Source: Flavobacteriaceae bacterium (GTDB taxonomy: Bacteria > Bacteroidota > Bacteroidia > Flavobacteriales > Flavobacteriaceae). From it: a stretch of DNA of 64,000 nt. Position numbers and translations under genes: made by a program. Location: the NCBI GenBank assembly GCA_013001285.1, contig JABDMU010000076.1, positions 1-64,000 on the forward strand, in the 5' to 3' direction. How positions within the stretch are numbered: the first letter of the stretch is position 1; each line of letters opens with the position of its first letter. This document shows positions 54,807 to 64,000 of the stretch, piece after piece. The notes beneath the pieces were generated by a model. That model had not been told where the DNA came from. It did no database searches and was given only the letters and a program-made list of their open reading frames with translations.

Positions 54807-57800
54807 TTAAGATGTTTTTTGAAGATACTCAGTAGGTGTACAGTTATAAACCGCTTTAAATGATTTTATGAAATAGGAAGGGGTATTAAATCCAACTTGG
54901 TAGGCTACTTCAGAAATGGTACAATTATTTTGAGTCATTATGGCAACAGCTTGTTTTAATCTTTGTCTTCTTATAAATTCTGAACTGCTCATATCGGTAA
55001 GGGCTTTAAGTTTCCGATGCAATTGCATTCTACTCATCAACATTTTTTTGCTAAAATTTTCAGCATTAAAATCAGGATCCATAAGGTTGTCATCAAGTAC
55101 CTGTTGCAATCTTTCAATAAATTGCTCCTCGGCCGAGGAAATTTGAATGTCTTTAGTTTTAAACTCGAAGTTATTTCCAAAATGAGTTTGAAGTTGCTTC
55201 CTACCTTCTATTAAATTCTCAATTCTTATTTTCAATTTATTGGCACTAAAGGGTTTGGTCATATAAGCGTCGGCTCCAGTTTCAAATCCTTTTATTTCAT
55301 GCCTATCTCCAGATTTTGCGGTAAGTAATATAACGGGAATATGACTACATCTTTGATCTTCCTTGATTGCCTTGGTAGTTTCTAAGCCGTCTGGACCGGG
55401 CATCATAATATCACAAATAATTATATCGGGAATAAACTCTATGGCCTTTTTAATCCCTGTTTTTCCTTCAGAAGCCTCGATGACTTCATATTCGGGGTTT
55501 AGAATAGACCTAATAAATTGCCGGATATCATCGTCATCATCTATAACCAAAACCATAGACTTATCTGAATCCTCTATTTCTATTTCATTTATTTTCTCTT
55601 GAGACTCCATTGCCTCAAAATCTATCTCGCTATGATGGAAATATGATTTATCTATAGGCAACGTAACTGTAAATTGAATTCTATCATCATCTAAGGTATT
55701 GGCTACTACATTTCCATGAGAAAGTATGCATAACTCTTTTACCAAAGACAAGCCTACTCCCATACCATCTGAATTCGATTTATCTTGATAAAACCTCTGA
55801 AATAATCGCGGTAATTCATCATCAAAAAGAGTGTTGCCACTGTTGATCACTGTGATGATTAATTGTCCGTCTTTCTCTTGAGTGGAAAAGGATATCCGCC
55901 CTCCCGAAGGTGTATATTTCACCGCATTGGAAAGCAAATTGGTGACGATTTTCTCTACTACATCTCTATCAAACCATGCTGTTTTGATCTTGGCTATATC
56001 GCTTTGAAAATTTATTTTTTTTTCATTAGCCTGGAATTTGAAGGCTCTTCCAATTTGATGCATTAGAGCACCTAGGTTATCTTGAACAACCGATAATTTC
56101 AAATTTCCGGTTTCTAGTTTTGATAAATCAAGCAGTTGATTTACCAGATTCATTAAACGGTTGCTGTTACGTTTGATTAATTCGAGTTCCTCTTTATCTT
56201 CTTCAGATAAGTTTTTCTTTTGCAATTGGTTGGTAACCGGTCCATCTATCAAGGTTAAGGGTGTTCTAAATTCATGAGAAATATCGGTGTATAATTTCGA
56301 CTTAAAATCATCCAATTTTTTTAACCTGATGGCCTCAGCATGTTCCAGTTCCAGCTGCATTTTTAAAGCCCATCGCCATTTGAAATAACTATAAATTGAA
56401 TAAAGAAGAAAAATAAATAGTAGTCCATAGATTATTTTAGCAGTAAGGGTTGCATACCACGGTTGGAGAATGGTGAATTTATATTCAGCTGCATCTTGAT
56501 TCCAGACTCCCTCATAATTGCTTGAGACCACTTTAAAGGTATAATCATCCGGAGGAAGGTTGGTATAGTGGGCAGTATTAATAGTTGATGGTGGTGACCA
56601 TCCCGAATCATGATTTTCCAGTTTATACTTATATAGATTTTCTTGTGGTTGGGAAAAATGCAGTCCGGCAAAAGTAAATGTTACTGTATTTTCGTTATGA
56701 GCTAACTCAAGATTTGGGATGAGGGACCTTTTTTCATTAAAAATTTCGAATTTGGAAATAACAGTCTTAGGCTTCATTTCATTAAAAGACATATGGTTGG
56801 GTTGAAACCAGTTAATCCCATTGAGCCCTCCAAAATACATCATTCCTTTTCCATCTTGATAATATGCTCCTGTATTAAATTCAAAGGCTTGCAAGCCATT
56901 AAGAGGAGAAAAATTAACAACATTTATTTCCTTATTATCAGCAATATTAATTCTTACTATCCCTTTATTTGTACTAAGCCATTTATGATTGTTTTCGTCA
57001 ATTAGGATTCCATAAATTACGTTATTTGACAAGCCCTCATCCACAGTAAAAGAGTCAATTTTCTTAGATTCAATTTCATATTTATATAATCCGTTGCCAT
57101 TTGTTCCGATCCAAAGATCAAACCGATGAAAGTTTAAGGATTTGATCTTTTTTGGAATATCCTCAATGGATTGAATACTATTAGCAACTACATCGAGAAC
57201 ATATAAACCTTCATCCTCGGTTCCAAGAAAAAAAGTAGAGCCCGGACCCTTTTCAATGGTTCGAATATTTGAAGTTTTTAATTTCGAATTTTTGCTGTTG
57301 TAAGTTTGTTTGATTCCTTCTCTTTTGTTGAATCTTATAAGTCCTTCATCCCTTGTGCACAGCCAAAGTTCCTCCTCTGAAGCCGGATAAATCTTCCAAA
57401 TGGTTTGTGTTTTTAATTCGGGAAAGGAGCTCATATTGCCTTTTTCGTTCATTAGTTGCAAACCTCCTGCTTGATGCCCAATCCACAATTCATCTTTATC
57501 ATTGTAAAGGCTCATTATTCTATTGGTTCGCAATGCTGAATTCGACGCAGTTAAAGTCTTAAAATCTTTGGTTTCAGGGTTAATAAGTGTTAATCCTTTC
57601 CCCGATGTTCCTATCCAAATATTACCATTATTATCAGTTGTAATTGATCTTATAACGTCGACATTTACCTCATCCGGTAAATGATCATTTGTTAGCATTC
57701 TAAATTTGATGAGATGTTCATCAAAATAACTCAATCCTGCACCATCGGTTCCCAGCCAAATGGTATTCGTTCGATCCTGAAATAGGCAAAGAACATCATT

Positions 57801-58709
57801 ATAATGAAGGGCAAACGGATCTGTGACATCTGCCAAAAAATGCTGAATCATTTCCTTTTTAAAATCAAGCAAGAATACACCTTGGCCGTAAGTTGCCACC
57901 CATAGTCTGTTATGATGATCGGTGAGTAAATCTTGAACTTTTAAGTTTTGGGGCAGGTCTTTATCTTCTGAAAACCCTTTAAATGGTATTAATTTTTCGG
58001 TATTCTCATCATAAAGAAAGAGACCATTTCCGAAGCTTCCAATAAAAAGTCCTTTTCCTCTTGTAAAACTATAACTACTGTAGTTTATAGGTTTATCTAA
58101 TGCGCTTGGAATCTGATATATATCTGAATTGTTAAATTTATATAACCCTCCATGAGCGGCAATAAATAGCTCATCATTAAATTCATTTAAGGCGTAAATA
58201 TCCGGTAATGGTTTTTTAGTAGAAAATAATTGAAGAGTATCTCCTGTCTTTTCTTGAATTTTAAACAGACCATCACCATAGGTTCCGATAAAAAAATCGC
58301 CATTAGAATCGCGTAATACGGTTGAAATATTCTCTAATTCGCTAGCTGTTTTAAAAAGGTTTTGGTCTTTGTTATATTTTAAAAGTTTACCATCAAGATC
58401 AATGCAATAAATCTCTCCTTTGGTGTCAACATAAACTTTACCTAAGCGCGAAAAATCAGGGCGTGTAATATCAACAAATTGGAGATTGAAATATTCAAAT
58501 TCTCTACCGTCATATTTGTTAAGACCGTCTTGAGTAGCAAACCAAAGATAACCGGTACTATCCTGTGCTATTGAGACTACCGAATTTTGAGAAAGACCTT
58601 GTTCAACAGTAAGATCGCGAAAGCTGATTGGTTTGTTGACTTCTTGAGAATAGACCGATAAGAAAACAAACTGCAAAGAAAGGATGATATAGGCAAATCG
58701 CAAGGTCAT
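54807..58709 (-). CDS. Hybrid two-component system sensor/regulator (HTCS) with AraC output
   Basis: This is a one-protein signalling system of 1300 residues. In order: signal peptide (1-21), a two-beta-propeller-like sensor of Reg_prop repeats (about 25-660, e.g. GLSQNSVVSIAQDSTGYLWFATQDGLNKYDG), a Y_Y_Y domain (about 690-750), a membrane helix (about 752-775), HisKA with DISHEFRTPLTL (His near 807), HATPase_c, a receiver domain with phospho-acceptor Asp in IIICDIMMPG (near 1096) and a C-terminal AraC-type HTH (from about 1195, SEVAYQVGFNTPSYFIKSFKAVYN). HTCS proteins usually control neighbouring polysaccharide or surface genes; here the nearest targets are the fibre genes. Confidence 0.95.
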   Translation of the reverse strand: MTLRFAYIILSLQFVFLSVYSQEVNKPISFRDLTVEQGLSQNSVVSIAQDSTGYLWFATQDGLNKYDGREFEYFNLQFVDITRPDFSRLGKVYVDTKGEIYCIDLDGKLLKYNKDQNLFKTASELENISTVLRDSNGDFFIGTYGDGLFKIQEKTGDTLQLFSTKKPLPDIYALNEFNDELFIAAHGGLYKFNNSDIYQIPSALDKPINYSSYSFTRGKGLFIGSFGNGLFLYDENTEKLIPFKGFSEDKDLPQNLKVQDLLTDHHNRLWVATYGQGVFLLDFKKEMIQHFLADVTDPFALHYNDVLCLFQDRTNTIWLGTDGAGLSYFDEHLIKFRMLTNDHLPDEVNVDVIRSITTDNNGNIWIGTSGKGLTLINPETKDFKTLTASNSALRTNRIMSLYNDKDELWIGHQAGGLQLMNEKGNMSSFPELKTQTIWKIYPASEEELWLCTRDEGLIRFNKREGIKQTYNSKNSKLKTSNIRTIEKGPGSTFFLGTEDEGLYVLDVVANSIQSIEDIPKKIKSLNFHRFDLWIGTNGNGLYKYEIESKKIDSFTVDEGLSNNVIYGILIDENNHKWLSTNKGIVRINIADNKEINVVNFSPLNGLQAFEFNTGAYYQDGKGMMYFGGLNGINWFQPNHMSFNEMKPKTVISKFEIFNEKRSLIPNLELAHNENTVTFTFAGLHFSQPQENLYKYKLENHDSGWSPPSTINTAHYTNLPPDDYTFKVVSSNYEGVWNQDAAEYKFTILQPWYATLTAKIIYGLLFIFLLYSIYSYFKWRWALKMQLELEHAEAIRLKKLDDFKSKLYTDISHEFRTPLTLIDGPVTNQLQKKNLSEEDKEELELIKRNSNRLMNLVNQLLDLSKLETGNLKLSVVQDNLGALMHQIGRAFKFQANEKKINFQSDIAKIKTAWFDRDVVEKIVTNLLSNAVKYTPSGGRISFSTQEKDGQLIITVINSGNTLFDDELPRLFQRFYQDKSNSDGMGVGLSLVKELCILSHGNVVANTLDDDRIQFTVTLPIDKSYFHHSEIDFEAMESQEKINEIEIEDSDKSMVLVIDDDDDIRQFIRSILNPEYEVIEASEGKTGIKKAIEFIPDIIICDIMMPGPDGLETTKAIKEDQRCSHIPVILLTAKSGDRHEIKGFETGADAYMTKPFSANKLKIRIENLIEGRKQLQTHFGNNFEFKTKDIQISSAEEQFIERLQQVLDDNLMDPDFNAENFSKKMLMSRMQLHRKLKALTDMSSSEFIRRQRLKQAVAIMTQNNCTISEVAYQVGFNTPSYFIKSFKAVYNCTPTEYLQKTS

Positions 58710-58784
58710 TTATAAAGGTTAATGATTCAGTAAGTTACAAATTTTAAAGGTTTTTTAAAAAAAGGAAATAGCTGAGAAAAAAGA

Positions 58785-58807
58785 AAAACCTGAGCTGCTC
58801 AGGTTTT
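58785..58807 (-). terminator. Rho-independent terminator after the T9SS protein gene
   Basis: A perfect 10-base stem, AAAACCTGAG (58785-58794) with CTCAGGTTTT (58798-58807), has a 3-base loop and is followed on the minus strand by a T-rich tract. It closes the secreted-protein pair and separates it from the HTCS gene, 39 bases after the stop. Confidence 0.85.
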
Positions 58808-58847
58808 CTCTAACTAAATGATTAATATCTAATATGGGATAATAGGT

Positions 58848-59651
58848 CTATTGTTTTATAATTCGTTTAAATAATTTTTTTTCTTCATAAATTAGATATA
58901 AAAAATAGACGCCTCCTGATAAATTTCTAAGATCAATTTGATTTAAATTTTCTTGATGACGCGCCACCCGTCTTCCATTGATATCGTACACATCAATAGT
59001 TTTAAACTGCAAATTCGAATCTATATATACATAATCGGCAGTTGGATTCGGATAAATTTTTATTGAATTTGTATTTATTGGAAAATCTTCTGTACTCAAA
59101 GTATCAAAATTAAAACTTTCTAAGCCTGGTGCGTAACCACTAAAATAATCTTGGGTTGTGGTCATATCAATATTGGAATTGTAGAAACTATCCAGTACAC
59201 CACCTGAACCAACTGCAATAGGGTCGCTGTTATCTAAAAAGCTCATGACTCCAGAAACAGGCATATTACTAACACTAAAGGTAACCAAATCTATCATTTG
59301 CCCCATAGTATGCGCAAACAAACTCTGACCTGCAGGCATATTAAATTGAAAGGCATCTCTTGTGCCATCGCCCAATCCAAGGCCAGTTAAAAAAGCAGCA
59401 TCAAATTCGGTAACAGTCCAGGTTCGTGGTGTTAATGCCGAAGCCTCATTAACAACATCACTCGCTCCTGCGGGTAACATTAAGGTAAATCCTACGTCTG
59501 AAAGATCTGTATCTCCTGCGGAATCAAAATCAGGGACGGCTACCACCTTAAAGTCGTATCCGGCTACATGGACGACCCCAAGATCATAAGTTTGACCAAA
59601 GGCCATTGAACTTACTATAAATGCTAAAATAAAAGTGTAATACTGTCTCAT
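58848..59651 (-). CDS. Secreted protein with type IX secretion C-terminal sorting domain
   Basis: The 267-residue protein has a signal peptide (1-19, ending SSMAFGQ), a beta-rich central part of about 170 residues and a Por_Secre_tail sorting domain from about residue 195: SIKIYPNPTADYVYI, IDVYDINGRRV, and LRNLSGGVYFLYL ending in a basic FKRIIKQ. It should cross the outer membrane by the type IX system and be attached to the surface. The middle part has the general look of a cohesin-like beta sandwich (VTFSVSNMPVSGVMSF), which is only a guess. It starts 11 bases after its partner gene. Confidence 0.85.
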   Translation of the reverse strand: MRQYYTFILAFIVSSMAFGQTYDLGVVHVAGYDFKVVAVPDFDSAGDTDLSDVGFTLMLPAGASDVVNEASALTPRTWTVTEFDAAFLTGLGLGDGTRDAFQFNMPAGQSLFAHTMGQMIDLVTFSVSNMPVSGVMSFLDNSDPIAVGSGGVLDSFYNSNIDMTTTQDYFSGYAPGLESFNFDTLSTEDFPINTNSIKIYPNPTADYVYIDSNLQFKTIDVYDINGRRVARHQENLNQIDLRNLSGGVYFLYLIYEEKKLFKRIIKQ

Positions 59652-59662
59652 GATAAAAATTT

Positions 59663-60658
59663 TTAATTGTTAACTGGTGGTACTGTTGCTTGTATGGTAT
59701 AGGTTACAGAATTGAAGCCGTTTGCTGGATGAGCCAACACATTATCTTTAAGAATATTGCTGTCGTTGCCAGCTCCTGAAAATCGTCCGATACCATTCAT
59801 ATTGATGTCGATATTTAGATAACCCTGTGACCCAAAGGTCACCGAATTGAATCCGTTGGCCGGATCTGCTAAGACAAAATCTTTAATGGCATTCGTGCCA
59901 TTATTTGCTCCTGAAAATCGGATTTGATTAGCCAAATTGGTATCGCCTCCCCAAAGGGCTTTATCACCAGTTCCTAATAAGACTTGTGCGTTAGGGCCCC
60001 ATTCGCCAAAGCCAATATTTGTAAAATCAATAGATACTGGTGCATTGGTTAGTCCAATAGGACTTCCTGACATAGCATCCATATGGTTGCGGTGTGCTAA
60101 GACCACATAATATGAGGTTGGCGAGGCTTGCATGACCAATGGTGAAATTCCATCTAGATCAACCACATCACCATCGCGTTGTAATAGTCCAGAGCGTCCA
60201 TTGATCCGTTTTGTGTTATCAGAGGCAGTACGTAATTCGGCCCAGACCCAATCCACAATATCATCTTGTGGCAAACCCGTTCCAGAAGTCCCTCCTGTGT
60301 TTAAAACGGAAGCAGCAACAAGTGCCTGATCGGCATACGGACTTTGCAAAGGAATATATCCCAAAGTGCGAAGGTCATCATTCATTAAACCTGGCGCAGC
60401 CGGAGCTAATAACGGACCTTGTAGAAACAATTTTGGTTCCAGTTGCAGTCGTCCGTCAGGTACAACAAAACCTTCAGAAACAGAAACTGTTGGCGTACTG
60501 CGTTCTTGAATATTCACTTCGCCTATGGTATAGAGCAGTTCAATACCTCCAGCTGTGGCAGAATCACCACCACTATCAATACTAAAGCGTTCTATGGTTT
60601 GGGCATTAGAAAATTTTATACAACTTAAGACGATTAGTATTATTAATAAGGTTCTCAT
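59663..60658 (-). CDS. Secreted hemagglutinin-like protein with duplicated calcium-loop-like C-terminal motif
   Basis: The start is the ATG ending at 60658 (MRTLLIILIVLSCIKFSNAQ, a signal peptide); an in-frame ATG at 60679 adds 7 residues. The protein (about 331 residues) begins ETIERFSIDSGGDSA-like beta structure and ends in two similar units, GDTNLANQIRFSGANNGTNAIKDFVLADPANGFNSVT and IDINMNGIGRFSGAGNDSNILKDNVLAHPANGFNSVT. The Asp/Asn spacing resembles the calcium loops of dockerins. No T9SS tail is present. Flavobacterial relatives are often annotated as hemagglutinin. It precedes and probably is cotranscribed with the T9SS protein; a TAACTTTG box lies about 105 bases upstream. Confidence 0.75.
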   Translation of the reverse strand: MRTLLIILIVLSCIKFSNAQTIERFSIDSGGDSATAGGIELLYTIGEVNIQERSTPTVSVSEGFVVPDGRLQLEPKLFLQGPLLAPAAPGLMNDDLRTLGYIPLQSPYADQALVAASVLNTGGTSGTGLPQDDIVDWVWAELRTASDNTKRINGRSGLLQRDGDVVDLDGISPLVMQASPTSYYVVLAHRNHMDAMSGSPIGLTNAPVSIDFTNIGFGEWGPNAQVLLGTGDKALWGGDTNLANQIRFSGANNGTNAIKDFVLADPANGFNSVTFGSQGYLNIDINMNGIGRFSGAGNDSNILKDNVLAHPANGFNSVTYTIQATVPPVNN

Positions 60659-60762
60659 GTTTTTGGTTTTTAGTACCATTTTCTCACATTGCCTTAAGAA
60701 GTATTTGTGAAAGCACGGTTAATTGTAATGTCTAAAAATATTTAGGCTAATGATTATATTTT

Positions 60763-60770
60763 CAAAGTTA
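60763..60770 (-). promoter_or_regulatory. Bacteroidota -7 promoter box upstream of the secreted pair
   Basis: The minus strand reads TAACTTTG, matching TAnnTTTG, about 105 bases before the hemagglutinin-like protein start, implying a leader of about 95 bases. No clear TTG -33 element is present. Confidence 0.4.
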
Positions 60771-60847
60771 TAGGACTCATTCTTTATTGATTATTTCGCT
60801 TGTAACATTTAATAATAATAATGTAACAGTGCATATTCTTTTCAAAA

Positions 60848-60875
60848 AAAAAGACATCCCATGGGATGTCTTTTT
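60848..60875 (-). terminator. Rho-independent terminator after the DUF3857/transglutaminase gene
   Basis: A 28-base perfect palindrome, AAAAAGACATCCC (60848-60860) with GGGATGTCTTTTT (60863-60875), lies 20 bases after the stop. It has A- and T-runs on both sides, so it could work in either direction; here only the minus-strand gene needs it. Confidence 0.88.
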
Positions 60876-60895
60876 AAAATATGTTCTTGCCTGTC

Positions 60896-63800
60896 TTACT
60901 TATACCCAATAAAAGCACTTTCTACTTCCAAGACATTTTTAACATAGGTCTTAAAAGCCTCATAATCTTCTGGATTGATATTAGAAATTGATGGCGTTGA
61001 ATTTACCTCAACTTTTAAATGATTCGGTTTTACCTGCTTATATGAGATCGAATAACTGTGGTCTTTAAACGAGAAAGATGCATCTTCTGGGATCTCTGAA
61101 AATGCCTGCCCTTCTTCAATAATAATATCGTAAGTCGTTACATAAACATCTACGTTTTCATAGTTCAAATACTCAATAGGGTAATTTCTATCTTCTTCCG
61201 AAATTATATCACTTGTATACGGTCGTGAGACTATAGGAAGTTGAATCACATGCAAACCGCCAATTTTATTCACTTTTTTATCGATCTTTAAATGTGTCGT
61301 GAATTTTATGATCCTATCATCATCTAGACGCTCTATATTGGTAACATCTTCCAAAACGAAAGATTCCGAAATTCGGCCTTGAAGGTCCTCATCTATAGCT
61401 TGCTTTTTAACTTCAAAATTAGGTTCTGACAACAGTCCTGCATAATAGGAATTGATATGGCCTTTGAATTCAGTGGCCATTTCTATGTCCATATGACTAG
61501 GTGATACCTTGATCACGGCGTTATTAGTAAATACGGCCTTTTCCCGTTTGACATCTGTTAATTTAAACAGGTCAAAAGTCTTATCAGTATCCGAATTGAA
61601 TGGTATTTCCAGAGCGGTTGCTCCTGCCAAGGATCTTGGCAATGCTCGAAATGGTAAATATTTATCTGTCAATTCTAAGAATTGCTCTTCGCCATCGATC
61701 TTTACTTTCGCAATACAGTGATTGAAATCTGTACTCGGTAATACCAATTCGTTTTGGCCATAATCTGAAGTTAAGATCAAAACCAAATTCGAATCCAGTT
61801 CGGCTAAATTCGCCAAAGTCACGAACAAGGTTGAGAAATCTTTGCAATCGCCTAAACTGGTTTTAATGGTTTTTGATGGCTTCTGCGGAACGAATCCACT
61901 TTGCCTAAAACTCACATAACTGTAGTTGAAATTATTTCTAATATAATTGTAAATGATCTTCACGCGCTCCTCTTCCGAAAGTTGCTTATGGCCGTTCGGA
62001 AACAATTCGGAAAACACCTTTTCAACAGTCGAGTTCACTTCAATTCTTGAGCGTACAAGATCTGAATACCAAGACGATATTTCATTCCAATCTTTTATGG
62101 TACTGACATGTAAATAATTGGCGACATCTACAGAATTTGGCATATAGCTTTCGCCTTGCGGTAAGCCTTTAAAATCTAACATAGACCATTCATACAACTT
62201 CATATCACCTTTTTCTGTAATCTTAGGTTCTAGGGTTCCATTGAGACTTGCGTATTTTAAATTCATCGATTTCGGCGCGAGGACTTGCATGGTCGATTCT
62301 ACCGTTGGGTGAAAGGCTTCAAACTGATATTTATCTGAAAAATCTCTGTAAAAACGTCCTACACTCGAGAATGAACTTTCGTAATCAATATAGATGACAT
62401 CGCCAATACTCAGTCCGCTAAACACAAAGCTCGAACCGCTTTTTTCAGCAGGTACAATACTGCCGTCTTTTTTTACGAGTTCCGATTTGATGATATCATA
62501 TCCGCCAGATAATCCAAGGTCATATTCTTTAAAGGTTTCAACACCATTATCTGAAGTGATCTCATAGATGTACACAAAACGGTAGCGTCCGCCGCCTTCG
62601 CCATACAGCTCATAATTCACATCGTCAAGTAAAATATTAAATCCGTAATTGTTTTCAGTAATGGTTCCGCGCTTCTCTTTAATGAAATCATAAGCTTCTT
62701 CAAGTACGAGTTCATTTAATAGATTCGGCTCATTTTTAAGGTCTCTAATTTTCTTACGAAGTGATTTATGTGCACTATTATGCGTCAAGGATCTTTCGTA
62801 AAAGTCTATGGCTTCTTTTTTACGATCTAATTGCAATAACGCATCCCCTTTTAATTCCATCATTTGAAACGAATACGGAAAATTGTCCAAGGCCATATCA
62901 ATGTATTCCAGAGATTTTTTATGTTCTTGGTAATTGTGCAATTTGTCAATAATTGCTTTTAGGTAAAGGTTATCTTCTTGCATATGACTCATGTCCTTCG
63001 TAAGCAATTTCAAAACCTTATCCTTTTTATTTTGCTTTTCATAATATCGCGCCAATGATTTCACAGCAGCATATTCAAAATGATCGTCATTCAGGTCTTC
63101 CAGTAGTTTAATGGTTGTGTCATCGTCTTCATATAAGATAGAATACAATGGGATGTAGCGTAATAACAAACGGGTATTTCCCTGCGCCACGCGAATGAGA
63201 TCATTCAAGTTTCTTTTGAGCTTTACACGGTCTTCTTGACGTGCATTGTACATAAAATCGGCTGTAATATTAAACACTTCCAGATCGAAAGCCTTTTTAA
63301 ATTTATTCAAAAAGCTATCCAATTCGTCTAAGCTCATCCTCTGAAGTGCTTGATAATCGGCAATTTTCAATACCAATGGCAAATAATAATTTGGATCTTC
63401 CAATTCAATATTATCAGCTAATTCCTTAACAGTTGCTTCATCACCTTCTAGGCTATAAACACCTGTCAGCATTTTTCTGATCAAAGAACTTTTTGGATAT
63501 TTTTCGTAAAATGGTGTCAGCACTAATTTTGCTTCTTCATGTTTTGAACTTCGCATATATGCATTCGACAAACAGTAAGCGTAGAAGAAATTATTTGGAT
63601 GGTTCTTTAGTTTATTTTCAAAGAACACTTCAAATTCATTGTTAAGTGGTTTTGCTTGAATTTGCTCTTTCGTACTCTTGTTATAATCTGAATAGGCAGA
63701 TGAATAGGTCAAGTTCGTTTTGGCCTGTCCATTTTCATCTAAAGCGGCAATAATAAAGTAACTACCATAGCTGCTTTCGGCAGTTTTTATTAATAATCTG

Positions 63801-64000
63801 TTGTTTCCCTTCGGAAGGTTTACAGAAACATTATAAGCATTCATATCTGTAGTTACATCTTCCGGGTTTTCATAAATAAGTACGTCATTTAACCAAAGTT
63901 TAAATGCTGAACCGCATCCAATTCTGAAATGCACCTTCTGATCGGTTTCAGAACTTATAAACGTTTGCGCATAATTCACACCCGACCCATATTCTTCATG
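60896..64000 (-). CDS. DUF3857 / transglutaminase-like protein with TPR region (5' end outside window)
   Basis: The frame is open to the right edge (last visible residues HEEYGSGVNYAQTF), so the start lies outside; 1034 residues are visible. Order: a lectin-like beta domain (FRIGCGSAFKLWLNDVLIYE), helical TPR-like repeats (about 120-420), a DUF3857 beta domain (about 460-640), and a transglutaminase-like domain with the catalytic Cys in LGDCKDFSTLF, His in FNHCIAKV and a candidate Asp in LTDKYLPF. The triad is intact, so peptidase or cross-linking activity is possible. Such proteins are exported and common in Bacteroidota, but their substrates are unknown. Confidence 0.85.
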   Translation of the reverse strand, partial: HEEYGSGVNYAQTFISSETDQKVHFRIGCGSAFKLWLNDVLIYENPEDVTTDMNAYNVSVNLPKGNNRLLIKTAESSYGSYFIIAALDENGQAKTNLTYSSAYSDYNKSTKEQIQAKPLNNEFEVFFENKLKNHPNNFFYAYCLSNAYMRSSKHEEAKLVLTPFYEKYPKSSLIRKMLTGVYSLEGDEATVKELADNIELEDPNYYLPLVLKIADYQALQRMSLDELDSFLNKFKKAFDLEVFNITADFMYNARQEDRVKLKRNLNDLIRVAQGNTRLLLRYIPLYSILYEDDDTTIKLLEDLNDDHFEYAAVKSLARYYEKQNKKDKVLKLLTKDMSHMQEDNLYLKAIIDKLHNYQEHKKSLEYIDMALDNFPYSFQMMELKGDALLQLDRKKEAIDFYERSLTHNSAHKSLRKKIRDLKNEPNLLNELVLEEAYDFIKEKRGTITENNYGFNILLDDVNYELYGEGGGRYRFVYIYEITSDNGVETFKEYDLGLSGGYDIIKSELVKKDGSIVPAEKSGSSFVFSGLSIGDVIYIDYESSFSSVGRFYRDFSDKYQFEAFHPTVESTMQVLAPKSMNLKYASLNGTLEPKITEKGDMKLYEWSMLDFKGLPQGESYMPNSVDVANYLHVSTIKDWNEISSWYSDLVRSRIEVNSTVEKVFSELFPNGHKQLSEEERVKIIYNYIRNNFNYSYVSFRQSGFVPQKPSKTIKTSLGDCKDFSTLFVTLANLAELDSNLVLILTSDYGQNELVLPSTDFNHCIAKVKIDGEEQFLELTDKYLPFRALPRSLAGATALEIPFNSDTDKTFDLFKLTDVKREKAVFTNNAVIKVSPSHMDIEMATEFKGHINSYYAGLLSEPNFEVKKQAIDEDLQGRISESFVLEDVTNIERLDDDRIIKFTTHLKIDKKVNKIGGLHVIQLPIVSRPYTSDIISEEDRNYPIEYLNYENVDVYVTTYDIIIEEGQAFSEIPEDASFSFKDHSYSISYKQVKPNHLKVEVNSTPSISNINPEDYEAFKTYVKNVLEVESAFIGYK

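Noticed and set aside
60211-60585. 124-codon plus-strand frame inside the hemagglutinin-like gene
   Set aside because: Composition (many Gln, no domain pattern) and the strong signal-peptide gene on the other strand mark it as a shadow.

Overview
The window is AT-rich, densely packed chromosomal DNA from a member of the Bacteroidota, most probably a marine Flavobacteriaceae species; the genus cannot be decided from the sequence. The evidence is a type IX secretion C-terminal domain (58848-59651), a hybrid two-component system with an AraC-type output (54807-58709), flavobacterial gene types (YifB/ComM-like ATPase, LptF/G permease with a long C-terminal extension, DUF3857-transglutaminase protein), several TAnnTTTG promoter boxes and little use of Shine-Dalgarno sequences. 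I see no rRNA, tRNA, CRISPR array, insertion sequence or prophage. Both ends cut a gene: an RluA-type pseudouridine synthase on the left and a DUF3857/transglutaminase protein on the right.

Region 1 (1-3.6 kb): end of an RluA gene, an aldehyde dehydrogenase, then a minus-strand trio of a small anchored protein, a 7-TM protein and a HisKA_3 histidine kinase. Region 2 (3.7-7.2 kb): 5-oxoprolinase genes pxpA-pxpB-pxpC behind an Nramp-fold transporter that has lost the metal-ligand motifs. Region 3 (7.3-9.9 kb): ComM-like ATPase and a YheT-type hydrolase. Region 4 (9.9-19.4 kb): a complete reductive pyrimidine catabolic operon, with NCS1 transporter, PreA/PreT dihydropyrimidine dehydrogenase, dihydropyrimidinase, beta-ureidopropionase, omega-aminotransferase and CoA-acylating (methyl)malonate-semialdehyde dehydrogenase. 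Together these can turn uracil or thymine into acetyl-CoA or propionyl-CoA. Region 5 (19.5-36.8 kb): adenine deaminase, tilS and pabB; a DEAD-box helicase; an ECF sigma / 63-aa protein / MscS operon; a TPR lipoprotein; lpdA; ankyrin, CPBP and Lrp genes; a gamma-family PLP lyase divergent from lrp; a YdjM-like membrane protein; and an NhaC antiporter. Region 6 (36.9-47.2 kb): katG, a fasciclin protein and tpx, then a run dgkA-ftsK-lolA-lptF-ribBA on the plus strand. The GTP cyclohydrolase II half of RibBA has lost its zinc and catalytic residues.

Region 7 (47.3-64 kb) is the most accessory-looking part and lies entirely on the minus strand. It has two tandem giant fibre proteins of about 1020 aa, each made of YadA-head-like repeats, a repeated linker module and a C-terminal peptidase S74 intramolecular chaperone, with no visible outer-membrane anchor or T9SS domain. 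A 43-codon relic of a third copy lies just downstream. Upstream are a 46-aa small ORF, a 1300-aa hybrid sensor/regulator, and a pair of secreted proteins (one with a T9SS tail, the other ending in a duplicated EF-hand-like motif). The adhesin/fibre cluster, the ligand-less Nramp-like transporter and the degenerate RibBA are the points most worth following up.
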